The notes beneath the pieces were generated by a model that was not told where the DNA came from, searched no databases, and saw only the letters and a program-made list of their open reading frames with translations. This document shows positions 36,744-46,785 of a DNA stretch of 64,000 nucleotides, one piece after another. Every line of letters starts with the position of its first letter. The stretch's first letter is position 1. The stretch lies in contig OX439136.1 of the NCBI GenBank assembly GCA_949318235.1, positions 723,906 through 787,905 of the forward strand. Direction: 5' to 3'. The position numbers were made by a program, and so were the translations under genes. Source of the stretch: Ecdyonurus torrentis. Lineage: Eukaryota; Arthropoda; Insecta; Ephemeroptera; Heptageniidae.

Positions 36744-37520
36744 TAACGCCTCAACATTTTTTAACGCTCTTTTCAAAAATGTCATAAAAGATGGCGGTTA
36801 AAAAGAATTGAGCTTCCACATTAAGCACTAAAAAAATATCAAGTAACATTCATATGGAGTGAAAACCTAACGGACGTAGACAGGTAAGCAAAGTTGACAA
36901 AGTATTGTTGCAACTTGTTTATAATGTAAAAAAACGAACCCTTGTACATGGTTTTAAATCTGGCGGATACTGACGAGACGAACAAAGCTCAGGGGGAGCC
37001 CAGGCACAGAATTTCAAATAAGCCCCGCCTACAAACCACCCAGCTGATCAGTTTTGATGACGTCACTCTGGGACCAAGTGCAATGTAAAAAAGGTCTATG
37101 AAACCCCTTTAATCTGGATTTACGCCAAAATACGTAATTTTGACAAGTTTTTCACCCCTACACAAAATATGTATTGGTATTTCAGGCAATTAAATCTGGG
37201 GTTATCATATCGCTAGAGATAAATGTTACAATTTTATTCTCCAAAAAGCATTTAGTCACAACCAATATAATGGCAATCTGGTCCCAGAACTACGTCACAC
37301 GCGCATGCGCAGAAGCACTTGCGCAAAGCGCAACCAAAATGAAGCTTTTTATGCACTCATCTATATAAATACATCTTGAGCAAATCTGGAAACCCCCAGC
37401 TTTCTACCCATCGCTATCCCGCAAAACGACAGGTACTGACGGATAGCGACGGATGTTTGTGAATTGTGAACAGTTCCATTTGTTTACATAAGCGCAGCTC
37501 CATCCATCGGTATCTGTAAT

Positions 37521-37723
37521 ATATCGATGCCTTCGCGTCAAAAGTGAGCATCTAAATCTTCCAGATTTCCGACAAAACGACGATCTACACTTTCCGCCAC
37601 CCAGCATCTGTAATGTTAAGCTTATGGCCGCTAGTTACTGCGCTGCTCAGAAAGTGTAGATAGTCGTTTTGTAGGATATCTGGAAATTGTAGATGCTCAC
37701 TTTTGACACAGAGACATCGATAT
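37521..37723. mobile_element. ATCGATGC-ended foldback (F7), second copy
   Basis: ATCGATGCCTTCGCGTCAAAA at the left and ACATCGAT at the right, with the same centre as the copy at 21286. Confidence 0.8.
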
Positions 37724-37808
37724 ACAGATTGCCACCAAACACATATATAATGACAATTGTGTAAATAGAGCATGCGCGATGCGCAGCAACATACCCAATT
37801 GCAATGTA

Positions 37809-38128
37809 CAGTCGAAGACAAATAAAAGGTTACAATTTAAACTTGTTCCTCATTTCCGCGCCTTAAACTTTATGTTGAAACAAGATTTTTACCTTATATT
37901 CACGTTCCTTCAAAACATTTATATAAAACTCAATAGAGGTCGCCACTCTCGCTCAAGTAAATGAGTTAATTACCAATCAACTGAGCGAGAGTGGCGACCT
38001 CTATTGAGTTTTATATAAATGTTTTGAAGGAACGTGAATATAAGGTAAAAATCTCGTTTCAACATAAAGTTTGAGGCGCGGAAATGAGGAACAAGTTTAA
38101 ATTGTAACCTTTTATTTGTCTTCGACTG
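37809..38128. mobile_element. Mariner-type MITE, TA duplication
   Basis: Ends CAGTCGAAGACAAATAAAAG, flanked by TA on both sides (37807-37808 and 38129-38130). Near-perfect 145-bp arms around a 25-bp centre. CAGT start plus TA duplication is the Tc1/mariner pattern. No coding sequence. Confidence 0.85.
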
Positions 38129-38193
38129 TACAAGCTACTGTAATACAGAACGTAGATCAGCAGACTGGTGTTTAAATTACACTCCCCACAACC

Positions 38194-38511
38194 TTAAAGT
38201 AATAGACCAGAGAAAAACATAAGCACTTATATCACAAAACACTTCATGGCATTTACATAAATAACATTAGTTTGTTTAAAAATACATCAGTTCGTTTTAT
38301 GTAACCCGCACAACATTTTCATACTAATTTTTGTATGTTTCTGACGTCTTAAACATGATTTTTCTCGCAAATCGCATACTTTACAGTATTTTCACGCTCT
38401 CTCGTGGGGCTATATTAACATTCTAGTAAAAATTGTCACCAGTTTTAAAGATACCATTTTGTGTTGATTCATTAAAAAGTACATGTTGTTTTATGTGGTC
38501 TATGGCTTTAA
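38194..38511 (+). mobile_element. F1 element
   Basis: TTAAAGTAATAGACCAGAG ... GGTCTATGGCTTTAA, with an internal deletion relative to the 26734 copy. The CRE site is mutated (TGACGTCT). Confidence 0.88.
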
Positions 38512-38727
38512 GATGAGAACCTATTAGGTTCACCCAAGTACCCGTTCACAAAAACGCAAGTGAACGGCGTGATATGTTTATATTAGCGCAGCTCGATACG
38601 TCGGTATCCGTCGCCATGCGCAGTAATGAAAATTTTTTTTGTTATGTGAAACAATAAAATTCTCGTAGTTTCCTTCAATATTCGATGTATCGAGCTTTCC
38701 CTATAATTGAATGACACTTACACAGTG

Positions 38728-39328
38728 GATGCTCACTTCCCATAGAGGACGTTACACGTTTAAAAAGTTAGTTCGTTTGCACCACCACTTCATTGGCAGC
38801 ACCGTCGAAAAGTATATTGACGTCAGCCATGACGTCACAACAGCTCGATGTGACGTCAGCTGGAGGCCTTACGAAAAGCCGGAACGACTGGAATGAACGA
38901 GGAATGAACAGGGAATGAAACAAATTGGAACGATATTGATCCAGCTGATTAATGGCGCTTAACTTGAAAAGCAAGTACGTTTATCTTTATGATTTGGGGT
39001 TTATAATTGTGTTTTCTTAAACTTTATTGCTTGAATACGATTTATTGTGTCTTTAATGTTTATTTTGGCTCGTTTTTTGTTGTTTTAAGTGTTTCTAATA
39101 GCCTATTTTGATTATATTTTATTTAAACTATATGCCATAAATATTGCGCAATTTCTTGCGTCAATTTGTTTCATTCCCTGTTCATTCCAATCGTTCCGGC
39201 TTTTCGTAAGGCCTCCTGGGGGTTCAAGCCACACATTCGACGGTGCTGCTCTATGAGTGGTGCTGCAACAAACTACCTTTTTTTGATTCACAAACGTTTA
39301 ACGTCCTCTATGGGAAGTGAGCATCTAA
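38728..39328. mobile_element. GATGCTCACTTCCCATAG foldback
   Basis: GATGCTCACTTCCCATAGAG at the left and its complement at the right. A second inverted pair (AAGCCGGAACGA / TCGTTCCGGCTT) flanks an AT-rich centre. The left arm carries three TGACGTCA sites (38818, 38830, 38851); the right arm has lost them. Confidence 0.8.
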
Positions 39329-39329
39329 C

Positions 39330-39718
39330 AAGATGTATTTATATAGATGAGTGCATAAAAACCTTCATTTTGGTTGCACTTTGCGCAAGTGCTTCTGCGC
39401 ATGCGCGTGTGACGTAGTTCTGGGACCAGATTGCCATTATATTGGCTGTGGCGAGATGCTTTTTGGACAGTAAAATTGTAACATTTATCTCTAGCGATAT
39501 GATAACCCCAGATTTAATTGCCTGAAATACCAATACATCTTTTGTTTAGGGGTGAAAAACTCGTCAAAGTTACGTATTTTGGCGTAAATCCAGATTAAAG
39601 GGGTTTGATAGACCTTTTTTACATTGCACTTTGTCCCAGAGTGACGTCATCAAAACTGATCAGCTGGGTAGTTTGTGGCCGGAGCTTATTTAAAATTCTG
39701 CGCCTGGGCTCCCCCTGG
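39330..39718 (+). mobile_element. Solo end of F9
   Basis: A single 390-bp end like those at 35131 and 36985, starting CAAGATGTATTTATATAGAT. It stops about 18 bp short of the splice donor of lectin exon E. TGACGTCA at 39642. Confidence 0.85.
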
Positions 39719-39735
39719 ACTGACACTGCACTTAC

Positions 39736-39962
39736 CTCACAAAGAAGTCTTCTATTCTCGTCACATGGTGTATCGTCAAAGTTTAATATTTGAAAGTCTC
39801 TTCCAATTCCCGCGCAAGCCTCAGCTTTATCATGGTTGTTAAGTGACTTCTCCATGTCCCACATGTCTGTGAGTACCGGCTTGCCGCTGATACATGACAC
39901 GAACGTTCTGTTTATATGCATATCTATGTACAGCAACGCCGTATAGTACGTATCTAAGTTTT
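39736..39962 (-). CDS. CTLD protein, exon E (second half of CTLD 2)
   Basis: Acceptor TTGTTTCAG, two bases completing a Glu codon from exon D, then 75 codons: NLDTYYTALLYIDMHINRTF, VSCISGKPVLTDMWDMEKSL, NNHDKAEACAGIGRDFQILN, FDDTPCDENRRLLCE. Donor GTAAGT, phase 0. The order YYTA, SC-SG, EAC, DTPC, LLCE matches the second half of a C-type-lectin-like domain, with the four expected cysteines. The usual sugar and calcium motifs (EPN or QPD, WND) are absent, with FDD in place of WND, so calcium-dependent sugar binding is doubtful. The 227-bp length equals 2 + 75 codons, agreeing with exon D. A TGACGTCA (39995) and an F9 end crowd the exon borders. Confidence 0.85.
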
Positions 39963-40051
39963 CTGAAACAAAATCTACAGTATAAGCATGCGAATGACGT
40001 CATATTTATTGCGCTTGGAGGCCATACTGGAGCATTGCTAAGCAGTTGAGA

Positions 40052-40887
40052 GTACACTGAAAGCTCTCATAAATGTAACATCAAAGACGATGCCGCTTTT
40101 TAAGTAAAAGGGTAGAAATGCGTAGTCAGGTAAGAGCAGCGTTGCCACCTGCTCTTTTCTTGCTTTTGCTAAGTGAGAAAGTGATTGACATCTCACTTCA
40201 GATATCAAAACCTGCATATTATTTGTAACAGACACGAAATATTTTGCTATTGTGTCTTAAGGCGGTGGGGGACCGACTTGGACCGGAAATCGCTAAAAGA
40301 AGAACTATATTTTCACAATAATTTTTTGTACATGATTTAATTCCAATAAAACAAACACTTTAATTTTCAAATAAAATCAAGTAAATTTAAAATAAATTTT
40401 TTGATACCAAAAAAATTTTTAATGATATTTTTAATTGTAAAAAAGTTTCTAATTTGACTAAAATTTCCCGCTCAAATTTAAATTTCCACATTTACATGTT
40501 ATCTTTAAAGTGTAATAACTTAAATATTTGATCGTGTTTTCACATGTTTGACATAACTAAATTTTTAAGTAACATTTCTTCTTTACTTTGTGTTATTTAT
40601 TATTATTCGCAACCGTCCTAGTTTGCGAGATATCAGTCGGTCACCTACCCCCTTAAAAGCTTTTTTCACTTAAGTTATTAAGTTTTGTTATGTTGTTTTC
40701 ATGCTCGCGAATACAAAGAACAATAAAAATAATGAAGTGAGATGTCAAAAGCAAGAAAAAGTGCTTTTAGCAAAAGCAAGAAAAGTGCAGGTGGCAACGC
40801 TGCTTTTACCTGACAACGCATTTCTAAGCTTTTCCTTGAAAAGCGGCATCGTCTTTAATGTTACATTTATGAGAACATTCAGTGTAC
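40052..40887. mobile_element. GTACACTGAAAG foldback carrying another element
   Basis: The arms at about 40052-40215 and 40728-40887 (GTACACTGAA ... TTCAGTGTAC; GAGATGTCAAAAGCAAGAAA region) are inverted copies with drift. A TTAAGG-ended MITE sits in the middle. Confidence 0.75.
40257..40656. mobile_element. 400-bp MITE, TTAAGGCGGTGGGGGACCG ends
   Basis: The left end TTAAGGCGGTGGGGGACCGA and the complement of the right end TTAAGGGGGTAGGTGACCGA are inverted repeats beginning with TTAA. Nested in the preceding foldback. Confidence 0.75.
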
Positions 40888-41112
40888 AAAGTCAACAAAA
40901 ACAACGCCTCTGCAGAGAAAAGATGATAACACGGTCACGCAGTGATAGCCTGGGGCGACTACACAGGGTGAGTAACTTGCGAGCGCTGAGAGTGCTGACA
41001 AAACGTACCGTATCACCTCTATCAGCAGTGTCAGCACTTCACAGCGTTTACCGAAAAGACCTGAACGGGCAACAGCTGATGCCGAGAACCCCTGCTGGCT
41101 TCTGGAGGTGAA
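40888..41112. other. GC-richer unique block
   Basis: Open on the plus strand for over 60 codons and containing CACAGGGTGAGTAAC (a donor-like site). The peptide is not recognised. It may be exonic or old transposon sequence. Confidence 0.2.
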
Positions 41113-41350
41113 TAGGTTAGAGAACAGAGAAGTGACATCCCAAAAAGTAAGGCAGACCCGCAACACTCATTTCTTTAAAATTGGCAACGATGCAGACGAA
41201 ATTACTATAACGCTCTCTCTCATTGGCGCCTTGATTTGGTCACTTCTGGCCTCTGATTGGTGCTTCAAAACGCAACGTTGCCAAGTCAAAAATGTTGAGT
41301 GTTGCAGTTTGCCTAAAACATGGGATGTCGCTTCTGTGTAAGTTCTCTAT
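41113..41350 (+). mobile_element. AGAAGTGACATCCCA MITE, plus copy
   Basis: Ends GAGAAGTGACATCCCAAAAA and the complement of GGGATGTCGCTTCTGTGT. A reverse copy lies at 41990-42230. Confidence 0.75.
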
Positions 41351-41497
41351 AATAAGTAAGGCACTCCACAGAGGTAGGGCGTAACGTATTTGCTAGCGCA
41401 AAGTATCCAGATTGCTCCAAAAACGTAGCGTATTTCCACAGCACTGCACAGCGATCTCATTGAAATACGGTACGCACCCAGAGTCAGTTTAGGCCAC

Positions 41498-41757
41498 GGA
41501 TATATAAACAGGATAGGAAGCTATTGTTGAAAAAAAGATCCCTTAATGATGTAATTCAAATTTTCGCCGCAAAAATGCAAGAATACAAAATTACTTATAA
41601 AAGTGGCGCTGTAGTCTGTGTGTGAATTTTAAAATTCACACACAGACTACAGCGCCACTTACATTTTACATGTTGATTGTTGCGGTGAAAATTTGAACTA
41701 CATCAACAAGGGTTCGTTTTTAGTATAGGGCAATAACACAGGAGCTCACGAGCCTGG
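41498..41757 (+). mobile_element. F6 foldback, plus copy
   Basis: GGATATATAAACAGGATAGG ... ACACAGGAGCTCACG, with the AGTGGCGCTGTAG central palindrome. Confidence 0.85.
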
Positions 41758-41989
41758 TTTAGGCATTAACAATTTACAACAAAATATTTATAATTCCTTC
41801 CAAAAATCGCAATTATTAAAAAAAAATCATTTAAATACTTAACAAGTATTGATATTTCCAATTTTATGACTATTGAGGGATCAATTTGTTTCTATTTTGA
41901 CTCATTTCTCTGAACAGCTGACTATTTTAATGCGCCATCCCTCACAGATTTCAATTTCAAATGTTTTCAAAAGATGTTTATATTGGTCA

Positions 41990-42230
41990 CTATTAACTAG
42001 AAAATTTAACACAGAAGCGACATCCCAATGTTTTAGGCAATTTTTGACTTGGCAACGTTGCATTATGTAGCACCAATCAGAGGCCAGAGGTGGTCAAATC
42101 AAGGCACCAATGAGAGAGCGCGCTATAGTAATTTCGTCTGCCGCGTTGCCAATTTTAAAGAAATGAGTGTTGCGGGTTTGCCTAACTTTTTGGGATGTCA
42201 CTTCTCTGTTAAAATTCTCTACTATTAACT
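41990..42230 (-). mobile_element. AGAAGTGACATCCCA MITE, minus copy
   Basis: Reverse-oriented match to 41113-41350, sharing GCCTCTGATTGGTGC and GGCAACGTTGC words in complement. Confidence 0.75.
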
Positions 42231-42926
42231 CTGGAATTTTGAAAAACTTCATTTAAGCCAATTTTCTTTGAGGAATCTCTTATTTTGATGTTATTGTTAT
42301 TTTTCTCCCATACTTGAGATACTAATTCAACATATTTACAACATCAATGCTCCCAAAAATATTGCATTGTGGTTTTAAACTAACAAAATAAGTTATTTTC
42401 TTATGCCGCCCATGTTATTGAGTTACCCAACATGGCGTCGACTTTAACATGAATTAATAAACCCTATAGAAGGTGGAAAGAAAGATAAAGATAACGTAAG
42501 GCATCAACTGCGCATTTAGTGCGTCATCTGCAAGATTTAAATCTTTATTTCCAGTCTTGTAATCGTTACCTAAATTTTCTATAACGTTAAGTTAATTTCA
42601 TTTTGAACTATAACGTTAACCAAAATATTTCCCATACTATAACGTTAACGTTAATTTACGTTAACTATAACGTTAACAGCTTTTTAAATTTTTGTTATAT
42701 ATTATTTTTAAGCAGGTACTATATTTAACCATTATTTCCTATACTTACAGATCATTCTTTAAAGTAGGGATCGGCGATATATAAAAAAGTATCGATACTT
42801 TTTATATCGGGTATTTTAAAAAGTACTAAATACTAATTAAATAATATCGAAGAAAAGTATCGATACTTCGATATATCGCAAAAATATCGATGACTTCCAA
42901 AAACGCGATAAAAAAATTTTTAAGAG

Positions 42927-43482
42927 TAGGGATCGGCGATATATATCGATATATCGGACTACTCGATACATTTGCTTCGATAGTATTGATATTATCGATA
43001 CTTTTTTGTGGCAATATATATCGATATATCGATACATAAATCCGACTATCGGTATTCGATACTTTTTGAAAAAAAAAATAGTAATTTATTTAAAATTTCA
43101 AATAGCAAGCCAGTTTTCGCGCGCTCTGTTGTACCAACAAATCAGCGCGTGCAGCTGGGAGGGCACTGTGTATAAAAGCGCACTGCCACTTGCTTTCCCA
43201 GCTCAGTCAGCTAGTAGATGTTGTGTATGAATCATCTCTATACTGTGCCTTGCCTTATGAGTTCTAGGTAAATTTGATACTATTTTGTAATAGTGCTCAT
43301 GTCCCATACCCTCTTAACAATTTTTTTCGTTGTTTTTATCGCGTTTTTGGAAGTCATCGATAGTTTTCCGATATATCGAAGTATCGATACTTTTCTTCGA
43401 TATTATTTAATAAGTGTTTAGTACTTTTGAAAATACCCGATATAAAAAGTATCGATACTTTTCTATATATCGCCGATCCCTA
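42927..43482 (-). mobile_element. hAT-like element, inner copy with 8-bp duplication
   Basis: Ends TAGGGATCGGCGATATAT and its complement ATATATCGCCGATCCCTA. The 8-bp direct repeat TTTAAGAG lies exactly outside (42919-42926 and 43483-43490), the hAT hallmark. Internal order is the reverse complement of the outer copy, so this element jumped into its own sibling in opposite orientation. No transposase frame. Confidence 0.85.
43171..43273 (+). promoter_or_regulatory. TATA-Inr-splice donor block in hAT-like element
   Basis: TATAAAAG at 43171, an initiator-like TCAGTC at 43203 and a donor-like CTAG|GTAAAT near 43267 are correctly ordered and spaced for a promoter with a short first exon. The mirrored block in the outer copy keeps TATA and TCAGTC. 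It is probably a relic of the parent transposase gene's promoter. Confidence 0.45.
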
Positions 43483-44143
43483 TTTAAGAGGGTATGGGAC
43501 ATTAGCACTATTACAAAATAGTATCAAATTTACCTAGGATTCATCAGGCAAGGCACAGTATAGCTAGAGATGATTCATACACAACATCTACTAGCTGACT
43601 GAGCTGGGGAAGCAAGTGGCAGTGCGCTTTTATACACAGTGCCCTCCCAACTGCACGCGCTGATTCGTTGGTACAACAGAGCGCGCGAAAACTGGCTTGC
43701 TATTTGAAATTTTAAATAAATTACTATGATTTTTTGTCAAAAAGTAAAGAAGTCAGTAAAAAATTTATTATTTGAAACGTAATGTTACAGTTATCGCTAA
43801 ATTAACGTCTAATTTTGTTAATCTATAACTATAACGCTACTTTTTACAATGTTGTTAATCAATGTTATAGAAATAACGAGTTAACGTTATAATTAACTTA
43901 ACGTTAACAACTTTGCGTTAAACGACTACAAGACTGTTTAGTTCCGGTATTTTTCACGTTTCAATGGTGGGAAAATATTTTCGTGTGTCATTTTTTTTTG
44001 GAAAAATTGAAATTTGACCGGAAATAGATCTCAGTGATCAGGAGACTTCTGAAAAGACGCACAAAATTTGGATGCCTTATGTTGGTAATTAGGTTGATAT
44101 TTCAAATAAATTAATTAAAAAACATCGTAAATTGCGCACACAC

Positions 44144-44249
44144 CATTTTTAGCAAGTTGTTCAAAACATTTCAGTTGCTTGTAGTTATCGAAGGTTGCAG
44201 GTATCATGCCAAATTTACAGCACTCACGCCAAACATCAGTGAATTTAAA
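44144..44249 (-). CDS. CTLD protein, exon D (first half of CTLD 2)
   Basis: Acceptor AATTTCAG, 35 codons plus one base: FKFTDVWRECCKFGMIPATF, DNYKQLKCFEQLAKN; donor G|GTGTGT, phase 1. W-x-E-C-C-x-x-G-M followed by a cysteine 13 residues later is the first helix region of a C-type-lectin-like domain (usual pattern W-x-x-A-x-x-x-C-x-x-x-G-M). Exon A shows the same pattern, so the two are repeats of one exon type. The leftover G joins AA of exon E to give Glu in frame. An F1 element begins only 6 bp upstream of the acceptor AG, and its TCTATTCCTTTAA end serves as the pyrimidine tract. Confidence 0.85.
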
Positions 44250-44255
44250 CTGAAA

Positions 44256-44600
44256 TTAAAGGAATAGACCAGAGAAAAACATTAACATTTATATCACAAA
44301 ACACTTGATGGGATTTACATAAATAACTTTAGTTTGTCTCAAAATTCAACAGAAGCCCCGTATAGCAGTGATTAGAACATTCAATTTATGCAACCCGCAC
44401 AACATTTTCATACTAATATTTGCATTTTTCTGACGTCATAAACATTAATTTTTATACAAATTGCATACTTTACAGTTTTTTAACGCTCTCTCGTGGGGTT
44501 ACATTAACATTTTGGTAAAAATTATCATCAGTTCTGAAGATCCCATTTTGTGTTTATTCATTAGAAAGCACATGTTGTTTTATGTGGTCTATGACTTTAA
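44256..44600 (+). mobile_element. F1 element abutting exon D
   Basis: TTAAAGGAATAGACCAGAG ... GTCTATGACTTTAA, TGACGTCA at 44431. Its left end lies directly upstream (in transcript sense) of the exon D acceptor. Confidence 0.9.
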
Positions 44601-44716
44601 GCCAAAATATTATTTAAATATAAAAATAACAACAATAATTATATTAAATATTGTTGTGCAATTTTAGCAGTCTTTTTTTCTTCTTTTTTTCTTTCAATGT
44701 ATGCTCACACAAAAAC

Positions 44717-44877
44717 AATATATCGTCTGTATTGCGTCAAAATGTACCAAGTAAAATTATCACGAGCTCGTCCAACATTCCATCTACATAGGGTTTACTG
44801 TGTCAGATAGAACGATTGGCGCGCTCGTGATAATTTCACTTGAAACAATAATTGGCCGCGATACAGACGATATATTT
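44717..44877. mobile_element. AATATATCGTCTGTATTGCG MITE
   Basis: AATATATCGTCTGTATTGCG and its near-complement CGCGATACAGACGATATATT, with an inner pair around GAAATTATCACGAGC / GCTCGTGATAATTTC. 161 bp. Confidence 0.75.
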
Positions 44878-45009
44878 ACAAACTTACATAAATATAGTCC
44901 CATGTCAAATCTCAAAATTAAAGTTTTAAATTAAATAATCAAATTAAAATTAACAAGCTGTATCTGAATTAACGGGTCAAATTTTGATGATATTGCTAGG
45001 AATTTTATT

Positions 45010-45208
45010 AAAAAAAATTTGACAACGTTGCATTATGACTTGAGCGAATAAATTTGACAAAGTCGCATGTGATTTTAGTGAATGAATTTGACAACGTTGC
45101 ATTATGACTTGAGCGAATAAATTTGACAAAGTCGCATGTGATTTTAGTGAATGAATTTGACAACGTTGCATGTGACTTTAGTGAATAAATTTGACAAAGT
45201 CGCATGTC
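45010..45208. repeat. Short tandem array, 69-bp unit
   Basis: GACAACGTTGCATTATGACT and AAAGTCGCATGTGATTTTAG alternate for about 2.8 units. The array continues beyond the inserted element at 46541-46580. Confidence 0.85.
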
Positions 45209-46540
45209 GAGGTTGTCGCGAAAAAAATGTGTAACTCGTATTTTGTCAGGCGAAGCAAAATGTGTAAGTCGTTTTTTGTCACGCTAAGCAAAATGTGTAA
45301 GTCGTATTTTGTCACGCGTAGCAAAATGTCTATCTCGTTTTTTATCACGCGAAGCAAAATGTGTAACTCCACTTTTTGACAAATATGATTTTTTTAATGT
45401 TTTGAATTCTTTGAATTATGAACTTCCTTGAGTTCATTTTTTATTGTTTGAATCGATTTATTTATTATCGCATATTTAGTTATAAATTTAATCGCTAGGT
45501 GGCACTTTTTTTATTTAAAAAATAATAGTTTTAAAAGAGAAGTATCAATGTTAAAGAGTTTTAAAACTTATAACTAACTAATTTTATTGCCCTCATAATT
45601 TCAAATTGTTTACTTATGAGCTGTATTCTATTTTTCTAAAATTATTAATTATTGAAAACAACGAGCCTGTATTTTCAATAATGACGTGATACATTTTTAA
45701 GAATTATGTAACCATAATTTTATTTTAGTTGTTTCTTTGTACAGTTGGTGTGCAAATTTTTCGAAAAACACGTGGGCGTGTTAGTGTGGATATGATTACG
45801 TAAAATTAAGAACAATGATAAAATTGATAAGAATAAGCCTATTTTTATTTAAATTTATGAAATTAAAATTATTATTTATACAAATAATGCACTTTTTAGC
45901 TTACCTAGTATAAAGTTTTAATAAAAGAAAAGCAATATTACTCATAAATCATGCATTTTGTTTGCTATAATAATATCTTGTAAAAATTTTGTTTGAAAAA
46001 TTAATTAAGCATAAAAAATTAGGTTATTTAAAGGCGTAGAACACCTTGAACAAAAAAGTTGCGTAATATCCTAACAAACCTGAAAATCAACGTTGATATG
46101 GCCGGAGTCATTGATTTCTAATTTATTTTCCATTCACAAAATGCCGCTGCCGGTCACTGACGTCACAGCTCCCCCGGTTTACTTGCGCGTGGACCAGGCG
46201 AGCTGTGACGTCAGTGACCGGCAGCGGCATTTTGTGAATGGAAAATAAATTAGAAATCAATGATTCCGGCCAAATCAACGTTGATTTTTAGGTTTGTTAG
46301 GATATTACGCAACTTTTTTGTCCAAGGTGTTCTACGCCTTTAATATTTAAAACAATATAATATATAATATTTTTTTACAAAACGCTTCTCCTGTAAAATT
46401 TCTTATTTACGACTTACACATTTTGCTACGCGTGACAAAATACGAGATACACATTTTGCTTAGCGTGACAAAAAACGACTTACACATTTTGCTTCACCTG
46501 ACAAAATACGAGTTACACATTTTTTTCGCAACATTATCGA
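45209..46540. mobile_element. Foldback-type element, ends built of 36-bp repeats
   Basis: Inverted ends (about 45209-45385 and 46395-46540), each made of about four direct repeats of GCAAAATGTGTAAGTCG-type units. This is the architecture of Drosophila Foldback elements. The array split by it (GTGATTTTAGTGAATAAATT) is present on both sides. The interior is AT-rich and carries the complete F3 foldback. Confidence 0.75.
46028..46343. mobile_element. F3 foldback, complete
   Basis: TTAAAGGCGTAGAACACC ... GTTCTACGCCTTTAA, an almost perfect palindrome of 316 bp. Two TGACGTCA sites (46158, 46206) flank the centre. Confidence 0.92.
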
Positions 46541-46785
46541 TGTGATTTTAGTGAATAAATTTGACAACGTTGCATGTGATGCTTACCTTATAGTTGTTGA
46601 TGACTTTATATTTTTTGTTGCATCCAGTTGCCATATTTAACAAGTTACTTACGACGATGTCTGAGAAATTATATTTTCTAAATAAATAAATATCGTAAAA
46701 AAATTATGAGTAATTTTAGTTTATTGATTCAAAATTTTTAAGTAAACTTTGTTGCTGTTGTATACTGTTAATTGTTTCAACTTTT

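Larger units (their letters stand above)
35131..37378. mobile_element. 2.25-kb foldback with 390-bp inverted ends (F9)
   Basis: The ends (35131-35520 and 36985-37378) start CAAGATGTATTTATATAGAT and its complement and are nearly identical. Each carries TGACGTCA (35441, 37058). A 64-codon frame recurs in every copy of the end but only mirrors its sequence identity. The interior holds two further palindromes (35777-36328 and 36437-36743). No transposase frame is seen. Confidence 0.85.
42765..43765 (+). mobile_element. hAT-like element, outer copy (third layer)
   Basis: It starts TAGGGATCGGCGATATATAA. Its sequence continues across the inner copy: 42765-42926 joins 43491 onward when the inner element and one duplication are removed. 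It keeps the promoter-like block in reverse at about 43491-43738 and ends near CAAAAAGTA, missing its right terminus. Confidence 0.7.
42556..43932. mobile_element. AACGTTA-rich foldback, second layer
   Basis: The left end CTTGTAATCGTTAC and the complement of the right end CTTGTAGTCGTTTAAC, both followed by many ATAACGTTAA words. It sits inside F4 and itself contains the TAGGGATCGGCGATAT elements. Confidence 0.65.
42478..44083. mobile_element. F4 MITE split by nested insertions
   Basis: The left part AAAGATAACGTAAGGCATCA ... ATCTTTATTTCCAG and the right part TTCCGGTATTTTTCACG ... GATGCCTTATGTT align with the intact F4 at 24771-25009. About 1.38 kb of other elements lies between them, so F4 is the outermost and oldest layer here. 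Confidence 0.8.

Noticed and set aside
35139..39533. A 64-residue frame (MVFQAIKSGVI...) conserved in three places
   Set aside because: It lies in the F9 element end. All positions, not just codon-neutral ones, are conserved, so identity reflects recent copying.
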